Source: Micavibrio sp. UBA5703 (GTDB lineage Bacteria; Pseudomonadota; Alphaproteobacteria; Micavibrionales; Micavibrionaceae). Taken from it: a DNA stretch of 6,831 nt. The stretch's first letter is position 1. Each line of letters starts with the position of its first letter. This document shows, piece after piece, positions 1 to 5,021 of the stretch. The stretch spans positions 1 to 6,831 of the forward strand of contig DIHF01000055.1 of the NCBI GenBank assembly GCA_002420015.1, given 5' to 3'. The notes beneath the pieces are model-generated. The model had not been told where the DNA came from. It was given only the letters and a program-made list of their open reading frames with translations, and made no database searches. The position numbers were made by a program, and so were the translations under genes.

Positions 1-1059
1 TACGCAACCCTTTTGCGCGGCACAGTTGAAGCGCTGCTGCCGCACCATAATGTCTACATCACCGACTGGACCGATGCGCGTCAGGTGCCTGCGACCGAAG
101 GCGTGTTCAATCTCGACACGTACATCACGTATCTGCGGGAGTTTCTGAGCTTACTCGGGCCTCAAACGCATTTGATCGCCGTCTGCCAGCCCGCCGTTCC
201 CGTTCTTGCCACTGTTTCGCTGATGGCAACGGAAAACGATCCCAACCAGCCCCTCAGCATGACGTTGATGGGCGGACCGATCGACACCCGCGTTTCAATG
301 ACCGAAGTGACGCAACTGGCGGAAACCCGCCCACTGCGCTGGTTTGAGCAGAATGTTATCCTGCGCGTGCCGCATTATTATCCCGGTGCCCTTCGCCGCG
401 TTTATCCCGGCTTCATCCAGCTTACGGGGTTCATGTCAATGAATCTCGACCGCCACGTGGGATCGCACATGAAATTCTTCCACCACCTCGTCAGCGGCGA
501 CGGCGAGTCCGCCGAAGGTCACAGAAAATTCTACGACGAATATCTTTCGGTGATGGACATATCGGCAGAGTTCTATCTTCAAACTGTTGAAACGGTTTTC
601 CAGCGACACCTGCTGCCACGCGGCAAAATGAAATGGCGCGATTCTCTCACCGACAGGCTAGTTGATGTACGCCCACAGGACATTGAACGCACCGCGCTCC
701 TTACCATAGAAGGCGAACTCGACGATATTTCGGCACGCGGGCAAACCACGGCGGCGCACGAATTGTGCTACTCCCTTCCACAAAATAAGCAACGCCACCA
801 CTTCCAGCTTGAATGCGGCCATTACGGAATCTTCAACGGCCGCAAGTGGCGCGAGCAGATCATGCCGCGCATCCGCCACTTCATCCGCGAATTCGATCCC
901 GATACGGACCCCATCCCGAAGGCAGATCTGGAAAAAGTTCCGAACATATCGCCGGAGCGTTACGACCGCGACAAGCATGGCATCGTGGCTACGCGCCGCT
1001 GGCTCAAGGAACACCGCAGTGAAAACTACCGCGAAATGAGCGATGCACCCGCTCGTTAA
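1..1059 (+). CDS. phaZ: Intracellular poly(3-hydroxybutyrate) depolymerase, PhaZ type (5' end missing)
   Basis: Hydrolyses stored intracellular polyhydroxybutyrate granules, releasing hydroxybutyrate units when carbon is short. The reading frame is open from base 1 (Tyr-Ala-Thr-Leu-Leu-Arg-Gly-Thr), so the gene begins upstream; the first in-frame TTG (13) is inside a conserved segment and is not a start. 352 residues are visible and I estimate about 60 N-terminal residues are missing. It is an alpha/beta hydrolase with a Cys nucleophile instead of Ser, as in Ralstonia PhaZa1: AVCQPA with Cys at 184-186, then GELDDIS with the candidate acid Asp at 721-726, and CGHYGIFNG with the catalytic His at 820-822. 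The match to the PhaZ family (N-terminal YITDWTDAR, C-terminal PHB-depolymerase domain) is strong. About 78 residues follow the catalytic His, which seems longer than in Ralstonia PhaZa1 (from memory, about 31). No hairpin terminator follows the stop. Confidence 0.93.
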   Translation, partial: YATLLRGTVEALLPHHNVYITDWTDARQVPATEGVFNLDTYITYLREFLSLLGPQTHLIAVCQPAVPVLATVSLMATENDPNQPLSMTLMGGPIDTRVSMTEVTQLAETRPLRWFEQNVILRVPHYYPGALRRVYPGFIQLTGFMSMNLDRHVGSHMKFFHHLVSGDGESAEGHRKFYDEYLSVMDISAEFYLQTVETVFQRHLLPRGKMKWRDSLTDRLVDVRPQDIERTALLTIEGELDDISARGQTTAAHELCYSLPQNKQRHHFQLECGHYGIFNGRKWREQIMPRIRHFIREFDPDTDPIPKADLEKVPNISPERYDRDKHGIVATRRWLKEHRSENYREMSDAPAR

Positions 1060-1193
1060 TTGATTCTGAAAAACAAAAAGTTACTTTAAGGTATTCCTCA
1101 ACATTGCACCGCAACAAACTAAAAAATAAAAATATTTTCTCTATTGCCTCGGCAATAAATCTCCTTCAATTTGGAAAAAGAGAGGAGCTGCCT
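1060..1193. other. AT-rich intergenic gap between phaZ and the metallopeptidase gene
   Basis: 134 bases, clearly richer in A and T than the flanking genes, with A/T runs around 1117-1139. The frame of the downstream gene is open through part of this gap from a TTG at 1104, but the encoded residues (Lys/Asn-rich) do not resemble the family and no Shine-Dalgarno precedes that TTG. A promoter for the next gene probably lies here. I see only weak candidates, for example TTGCAC at 1104 with TAAAAA at 1127, and none I would defend. No palindrome followed by a T run was found for phaZ termination. Confidence 0.5.
1183..1187 (+). promoter_or_regulatory. Ribosome binding site AGGAG deciding the start of the metallopeptidase
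   Basis: AGGAG lies 6 bases before the GTG at 1194. It is the best Shine-Dalgarno match in this stretch and favours the GTG over the in-frame TTG at 1104, which has none. Confidence 0.75.
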
Positions 1194-1883
1194 GTGGCAC
1201 CCATTAACAAGCACGTAAAGCTAAAAAGAAGCGCCAAAGCGCGCCGTATGGCCCTGCGCGTCGATTATCGCGACCGCGTGGTTTACCTCGTTATGCCAAA
1301 ACGTGCCCGGCTGGATACCGCCTATGATTTCGTGCGCGAAAACCGCGCCTGGATCGCCGAACAAATCGAAAGCCTGCCCGAGGCAATTCCCTACAAGCAC
1401 GGGATGAATTTGCCGATATTTGGGAAAAAAGTACGGCTAGAAATTAATTACGATTCTGCTTTAAAAAAGACAGACATCACCCTGACAAAAAACAAATTAA
1501 TTGTGAATACGAACAAAGAAGACCCGTCCGGGCGGATCGAGCGCTTTCTGCGCGAACTGGTCCGCGACAAGCTTGCCGAACTTTCTCATAAAAAGGCAAA
1601 AATCATCAATAAAAAAGTCCGCAGCGTTACCGTACGCGACACGAAAAGCCGCTGGGGAAGCTGCGACGACAAGGGGCAGCTTTCTTATTGCTGGCGCTTA
1701 GTGTTTGCCCCCTACGAAGCCTTGGATTATATCGTCGCGCATGAAATCGCGCATTTGCGGCACCTCGACCACAGCACAAGATTCTGGAACCTTTGCCGTG
1801 AATTGTCGGACGATTACGTCGAAGGCTATCACTGGATCCACAATAACGGCCGCGATCTTATGCGCTACGGCAAAGCTGAATAA
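1194..1883 (+). CDS. YgjP-type (DUF45, M48-like) zinc metallopeptidase
   Basis: Predicted 229-residue cytoplasmic zinc-dependent peptidase of the YgjP/DUF45 family, which is widespread; its physiological substrate is not established. Residues here count from the GTG at 1194. The N-terminal half has the family's KLKRSAKARRMALRVD opening and a beta-rich region, followed by the SRWGSC motif (about 152-157). The catalytic HEIAH has zinc ligands His183 and His187 and general base Glu184. The third ligand is most likely His193 in LDHSTRFW. The ending with YHWIHNNG is also family-like. GTG 1194 is chosen because AGGAG sits 6 bases upstream and the protein then has the usual length. No signal peptide or membrane segment is seen. 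Bases about 1425-1520 are unusually AT-rich, encoding a Lys/Asn/Thr-rich stretch. The 3' end overlaps convergent ruvX by 26 bases. Family assignment is firm; function is unknown. Confidence 0.93.
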   Translation: MAPINKHVKLKRSAKARRMALRVDYRDRVVYLVMPKRARLDTAYDFVRENRAWIAEQIESLPEAIPYKHGMNLPIFGKKVRLEINYDSALKKTDITLTKNKLIVNTNKEDPSGRIERFLRELVRDKLAELSHKKAKIINKKVRSVTVRDTKSRWGSCDDKGQLSYCWRLVFAPYEALDYIVAHEIAHLRHLDHSTRFWNLCRELSDDYVEGYHWIHNNGRDLMRYGKAE

Positions 1884-2349
1884 AATCCAGAGCACCTTGC
1901 AAAATATGCTGGGCGGCCAGCTTGTCTTTTACCTGTTTTCTCTTTGTTCTGGACATATCCACAGATTCAACCAGAAAGTCTTCCACGGATTCTGTGGATA
2001 ACCGTTCATCCCACAAAGCTATCCACGGATTATCCCCAAAAATGGCCGGATGTTTTTCCATCTCCAGCGCGAAATCCCGCACCGACTGGCAACGCGGCCC
2101 CTCGCTGCCGTCCATGTTGACCGGATACCCCAGAACATAGCCGCCGATTTCATAGTCATTAATGACCCGGCGCAATTCCTCGATGTCTTTTGTGAATTTA
2201 ATACGTTTGATCGTCCCCAGCGGCGTGGCGATCGAATGGCCCGGATCGCACACCGCCATGCCGATGGTCTTTGTCCCAATGTCCAGCCCGAGCAAACGAA
2301 CGTCCTCGGGTTTTCGATCAATGATATCCTTGAGCAATCCAATGGGCAT
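1858..2349 (-). CDS. ruvX: Holliday junction resolvase-like nuclease RuvX/YqgF
   Basis: Predicted 163-residue cytoplasmic RNase H-fold nuclease of the RuvX/YqgF family, a nearly universal bacterial protein described both as a putative Holliday junction resolvase and as a factor in 16S rRNA 5'-end maturation. Visible motifs from the ATG at 2349: RLLGLDIGTKTIG (first-strand acidic Asp23), GYPVNMDGSEGPR, WDERLST (Asp114, Glu115) and DKLAAQHILQGALD (Asp155). All four conserved blocks are present, so the enzyme looks intact. An in-frame TTG at 2370 would add seven residues but lies inside the heptad repeat array. ATG 2349, giving MPIGLL, is the normal alphaproteobacterial lead-in. No Shine-Dalgarno precedes it; the leader is four 7-base repeats. 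It diverges from gatC and its last 26 bases overlap the metallopeptidase tail. Confidence 0.95.
   Translation of the reverse strand: MPIGLLKDIIDRKPEDVRLLGLDIGTKTIGMAVCDPGHSIATPLGTIKRIKFTKDIEELRRVINDYEIGGYVLGYPVNMDGSEGPRCQSVRDFALEMEKHPAIFGDNPWIALWDERLSTESVEDFLVESVDMSRTKRKQVKDKLAAQHILQGALDFIQLCRSA
1955..2038. other. Cluster of DnaA-box-like 9-mers inside ruvX
   Basis: Within 84 bases are ATATCCACA (1955-1963, one mismatch to TTATCCACA), TGTGGATAA (1993-2001, an exact box on the minus strand), CTATCCACG (2019-2027, two mismatches) and TTATCCCCA (2030-2038, one mismatch). The exact box falls on the Leu-Ser-Thr codons of the conserved WDERLST motif, so coding constraint explains at least part of it. 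There is no adjacent AT-rich unwinding region and no dnaA, dnaN or parAB nearby, so this is not evidence for an origin. Confidence 0.3.
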
Positions 2350-2357
2350 ACGGATAG

Positions 2358-2385
2358 TTACAGGTTGCAAGTTACTAGTTGCAAG
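2358..2385 (-). repeat. Heptad repeat array, ruvX-side arm (4 units)
   Basis: Four contiguous 7-base units, read on the plus strand as TTACAGG, TTGCAAG, TTACTAG, TTGCAAG. Read in the ruvX direction they are CTTGCAA, CTAGTAA, CTTGCAA, CCTGTAA, ending 8 bases before the ruvX ATG. It is the inverted counterpart of the array at 2401-2428, with 15 unrelated bases between them. Confidence 0.85.
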
Positions 2386-2400
2386 ATTATTGTCGCTTTT

Positions 2401-2428
2401 CTTGTAACTTTTAACTATTAACTTGCAA
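2401..2428 (+). repeat. Heptad repeat array, gatC-side arm (4 units)
   Basis: Four contiguous 7-base units, CTTGTAA, CTTTTAA, CTATTAA, CTTGCAA, ending 5 bases before the gatC ATG. Consensus CTTGYAA, the same as the ruvX-side arm when that is read toward ruvX. Bases 2365-2385 can pair with 2408-2428 at 18 of 21 positions (11 consecutive at the base, 2364-2374 with 2419-2429), leaving a 22-base loop. It occupies the place where a gatC ribosome binding site would be expected. Confidence 0.85.
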
Positions 2429-2433
2429 CTAAT

Positions 2434-2715
2434 ATGGACAAGGACACCGTACGCAAAGTCGCCGGCCTCGCCCGCATCAGGATGAACGATGCAGAGCTTG
2501 AGGCCATGGCATTGAAACTCGGCAAGATCATGGGTTTCGTCGAACAGCTCGGCGAAATCAATACGGACAATGTCGCGCCGCTGGCTAGCGTCGTCGATAT
2601 CGACCTTCGTTTAAGGGAAGACAAGGTTACGGACGGCAATTGCGTCGACGACGTTCTGGCCAACGCCCCGGAAAAGACGCAAGGGTTCTTTGTCGTGCCG
2701 AAGATTGTGGAGTAA
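2434..2715 (+). CDS. gatC: Aspartyl/glutamyl-tRNA amidotransferase subunit C
   Basis: 93-residue small subunit of the GatCAB complex. It wraps around GatA and GatB and stabilises them; it has no catalytic site. The length matches the family (about 95). Visible features: N-terminal helical VRKVAGLARIRM (6-17), the KLGKIMGFVEQLGEINTDNVAPLAS segment (28-52) with the hallmark NVAPLA, LREDKVTDG (60-68) and a C-terminal FFVVPKIVE. First gene of the gat cluster; its stop is three bases before the gatA ATG. The start has no Shine-Dalgarno: the heptad array ends five bases upstream. Start and identity are secure from the family match. Confidence 0.97.
   Translation: MDKDTVRKVAGLARIRMNDAELEAMALKLGKIMGFVEQLGEINTDNVAPLASVVDIDLRLREDKVTDGNCVDDVLANAPEKTQGFFVVPKIVE
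2709..2712 (+). promoter_or_regulatory. Ribosome binding site of gatA inside the end of gatC
   Basis: GGAG (in context GTGGAG) sits 6 bases before the gatA ATG and overlaps the last gatC codons. This fixes the gatA start and suggests coupled translation. Confidence 0.7.
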
Positions 2716-2718
2716 CCC

Positions 2719-4200
2719 ATGACAGAACTCACTCATCTCACCATTGCTGATGCGCTAAAGGGCCTTGAGAAAAAGGACTTCACCGCTACCGAACTAACCA
2801 AGGCACATGTTGATGCTATGGCGGCGGCGAAAAGCCTCAACGCCTTTGTCACCGAAACGCCCGAACTGGCGATGCGGCAGGCCGCCGAATCCGACAAGCG
2901 CCGCGCCGCCGGAAAGGCCGGACCGCTGGATGGCATTCCGCTGGCGATCAAGGACCTCTTCTGCACAAAGGGCGTTCGCACCACAGCCAGCAGCCATATG
3001 CTTGAAAATTTTGTGCCTACTTATGAATCCACCGTTTCGGCCAATCTATTCCGCGACGGCGCGGTCATGCTGGGAAAAACCAGCCTTGATGAATTCGCTA
3101 TGGGCTCCAGCAACACCACAAGCTATTTCGGCAATGTCATCAACCCGTGGAAATCCGGCAACGGTAAAGACCTTGTGCCGGGCGGGTCGTCGGGCGGCTC
3201 GGCGGCCATCGTGGCGGCACGCGCGGCCATGGGCGCGACGGGAACCGATACCGGCGGCTCGATCCGCCAGCCCGCCGCATTTTGCGGTATCGCCGGGATC
3301 AAACCGACTTATGGGCGTTGCTCGCGCTGGGGCGTTATCGCTTTTGCATCATCGCTGGATCAGGCTGGCGTTTTCGCCCGTACGACACGCGACTGCGCGA
3401 TCCTTTTAAAATCCGCCGCCGGGTTCGACCCGAAAGACAGCACCTCGGCCAACAAGCCTGTCCCGGACTATGAAGCCGCCCTTACAGGAAACATCAAGGG
3501 GCTGAAAGTCGGCATTCCAAAGGAATACAACGTCGAAGGCATGCCCGAGGAAATCGCCAGAATCTGGCAACAGGGCACCGAATGGCTGAAAGATTCCGGC
3601 GCGCAAATCGTCGATGTTTCCCTGCCCCATACCAAATACGCGCTCGCGACCTATTACATCATCGCCCCGGCTGAGGCTTCCTCCAACCTTGCGCGCTATG
3701 ACGGCGTGCGTTATGGCCTGCGAGAACCGGGCAACGACCTGCGCGAGGTTTATGAGAACACCCGGGCCAAGGGTTTCGGCGATGAAGTCAAGCGCCGGAT
3801 CATGATCGGCACTTATGTCCTCTCCGCCGGATATTACGATGCCTATTACATCAAGGCGCAAAAAGTCCGCCGCCTGATCGCCGAGGATTTTACAAAGGCG
3901 TTCCAGCAGTGCGAAGTCCTGCTGACCCCCACAGCCCCGAGCGCCGCCTTTGCCATCGGCGAAAACCAGGACGACCCGATCAAGATGTACCTGAACGATG
4001 TCTTTACCGTCCCGGCCTCGATGGCCGGCGTGCCCGGCATGTCGGTTCCGGCGGGATTGAATGCCGACGGTCTGCCGCTGGGCCTGCAAATCATCGGCCG
4101 CCCGTGGGAAGAAGAAACCGTCTTCAGGGTCAGTGACGTTATCGAACAAAAAGCGGCTTTTACCGCCCTGCCCCAGACTCTGCGCAAAAAAGCGGCATAA
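2719..4200 (+). CDS. gatA: Aspartyl/glutamyl-tRNA amidotransferase subunit A (glutaminase)
   Basis: 493-residue amidase-signature subunit of GatCAB. It hydrolyses glutamine and feeds ammonia to GatB, which amidates Glu-tRNA(Gln) and/or Asp-tRNA(Asn). The Ser-cisSer-Lys triad is complete: Lys78 in PLAIKDLF, Ser157 in VPGGSSGGSAA and nucleophile Ser181 in GTDTGGSIRQPA. Length is typical. The linker NPWKSGNGKDLVPGG (143-156) is about four residues longer between Lys and cis-Ser than in Staphylococcus aureus GatA, a form I associate with alphaproteobacteria. The C-terminal part (LLTPTAPS at 401-408, MAGVPGMSVPAG at 435-446, GLQIIGRPWEEE at 455-466) is also canonical. It is translated from a GGAG site within gatC. 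A long reverse-strand reading frame covering its second half is only a coding shadow. Confidence 0.99.
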   Translation: MTELTHLTIADALKGLEKKDFTATELTKAHVDAMAAAKSLNAFVTETPELAMRQAAESDKRRAAGKAGPLDGIPLAIKDLFCTKGVRTTASSHMLENFVPTYESTVSANLFRDGAVMLGKTSLDEFAMGSSNTTSYFGNVINPWKSGNGKDLVPGGSSGGSAAIVAARAAMGATGTDTGGSIRQPAAFCGIAGIKPTYGRCSRWGVIAFASSLDQAGVFARTTRDCAILLKSAAGFDPKDSTSANKPVPDYEAALTGNIKGLKVGIPKEYNVEGMPEEIARIWQQGTEWLKDSGAQIVDVSLPHTKYALATYYIIAPAEASSNLARYDGVRYGLREPGNDLREVYENTRAKGFGDEVKRRIMIGTYVLSAGYYDAYYIKAQKVRRLIAEDFTKAFQQCEVLLTPTAPSAAFAIGENQDDPIKMYLNDVFTVPASMAGVPGMSVPAGLNADGLPLGLQIIGRPWEEETVFRVSDVIEQKAAFTALPQTLRKKAA

Positions 4201-4212
4201 TTTATTACAGCC

Positions 4213-4221
4213 TGCTATACT
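4213..4221 (+). promoter_or_regulatory. Possible extended -10 promoter giving a leaderless mRNA
   Basis: TGCTATACT combines a TGN extension with a -10 hexamer at 4216-4221 that matches TATAAT at five of six bases. No recognisable -35 box lies at the usual distance. Transcription would begin about 4228-4229, directly before the ATG at 4230, which itself has no Shine-Dalgarno. Suggestive only, as one short motif can occur by chance. Confidence 0.35.
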
Positions 4222-4229
4222 GGCATGGT

Positions 4230-4955
4230 ATGAGAAAAACGATCGCCATTTTTCTGCTCGCCTGCCTTGCCCTCTCATCCGAAGCGTCGGCACAGGACGT
4301 GTTTATCAAGCGCTCGAACAATGGCCAACAAGGGCAATCGACAAAAGTCATCGACCTTTTCCCCGACAAACCAGTCGCCGAGAACAAGAGTCCGCCACCC
4401 CAAAATCCTGCGCCTGCGGTAAGCAAATCCGCCGAACCGCAGAAACCTGAAGCCAAAACCGCCTTCGATAAGGACCTGGCAGAAAAATTCTATCAGGACT
4501 GTATTTCGCGCCCGAACGCCATCCTGACGGAAGAATCGAAAAAGGAGTTTTGCGCCTGCACCTCCACCAAAACCATGGAGGAAATGAGCGTCGAGGAAAT
4601 CAAGACCATGTTCAAGGATACAGCCTCCGGTCAGGATATGCGCAACCGCATGCTGATCCGCGTCTATACGCCCTGCATGGGCTATCCGGCGAAAGACCTT
4701 GTCTATAAAAGTTGCATTGAAGACACCGCTGTCAGTAAAAACCTGAAAAAGCCCAAAGCCGTCTGCAATTGCATGGCCAGCCAAATGGCCGACTACACGG
4801 TCGAGCATGCCCCCGATGTCATCATCAAGGCCCTCCGGCACAACGCAAAAGACCTCGACCCGCTGGCCCTGCTGTTTGAAGACACTTTCTTTAATGCCCA
4901 CGCGGAAAGCGTTATGACCAAATGCCTTTATACCCAGGAATTTGGCTGGAAATAA
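4230..4955 (+). CDS. Exported Cys-rich protein with two C-x16-C-x-C modules, function unknown
   Basis: 241 residues; I do not recognise the family. Residues 1-21 form a Sec signal peptide (MRK, hydrophobic core IAIFLLACLAL, cleavage after ASA at 21), so the mature protein should be periplasmic or outside the cell. LLAC at 9-12 resembles a lipobox but would leave an unusually short signal. Residues 22-80 are low-complexity and rich in Pro, Lys and Asn, probably a flexible linker. The rest is two similar modules: Cys91, 108, 110, 149 and Cys162, 179, 181, 232. Cys spacing at the front is identical (C-x16-C-x-C), with FYQDCI matching VYKSCI; the last gap is 38 residues in the first and 50 in the second. 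An even Cys number in a secreted protein suggests disulfides, or metal binding. It lies between gatA (29-base gap) and gatB (66-base gap) on the same strand. The start is the only sensible ATG; one at 4225 is out of frame and stops at once. Confidence 0.88.
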   Translation: MRKTIAIFLLACLALSSEASAQDVFIKRSNNGQQGQSTKVIDLFPDKPVAENKSPPPQNPAPAVSKSAEPQKPEAKTAFDKDLAEKFYQDCISRPNAILTEESKKEFCACTSTKTMEEMSVEEIKTMFKDTASGQDMRNRMLIRVYTPCMGYPAKDLVYKSCIEDTAVSKNLKKPKAVCNCMASQMADYTVEHAPDVIIKALRHNAKDLDPLALLFEDTFFNAHAESVMTKCLYTQEFGWK

Positions 4956-5021
4956 CACCGCTGGACAGCACATAAGCACCCCGCTATTTTATCCCTGTTT
5001 TAAACTATTACGGACAAAACA

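Noticed and set aside
13..15. TTG as start of the depolymerase gene
   Set aside because: The frame is open to base 1 and the residues before it (Tyr-Ala-Thr-Leu) belong to the conserved PhaZ segment; the gene is truncated by the window edge.
1104..1193. N-terminal extension of the metallopeptidase from TTG 1104
   Set aside because: No ribosome binding site at TTG 1104, AT-rich intergenic-like composition and no family resemblance; GTG 1194 has AGGAG at ideal spacing.
1955..2038. Replication origin based on DnaA-box-like sequences
   Set aside because: Inside conserved ruvX codons, no unwinding element and no replication genes nearby; kept only as a low-confidence cluster.
2350..2370. Seven extra ruvX residues from TTG 2370
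   Set aside because: The codons lie in the heptad array, and MPIGLL from ATG 2349 is the usual RuvX start.
2386..2433. Sigma-70 promoter for gatC within the heptads (TTGTCG with TATTAA)
   Set aside because: Spacing is 20 bases and both boxes match poorly; the repetitive AT-rich sequence produces such matches easily.
4257..4265. Lipobox (LLAC) making the Cys-rich protein a lipoprotein
   Set aside because: Cleavage would leave an 11-residue signal with a hydrophobic run continuing past the Cys; the ASA cleavage site at residue 21 fits better.
3406..4293. Long reverse-strand reading frame opposite gatA
   Set aside because: It is entirely antisense to a canonical GatA, has no family resemblance and arises from codon bias of the real gene.
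4275..4979. Reverse-strand frame of 234 codons opposite the exported protein
   Set aside because: The plus-strand product has a clear signal peptide and ordered Cys pattern; the reverse frame shows no coherent features.
4956..5021. Terminator between the exported protein and gatB
   Set aside because: Only a 4-base stem (GCTG/CAGC) with a 2-base loop and no following T run; not a credible terminator.
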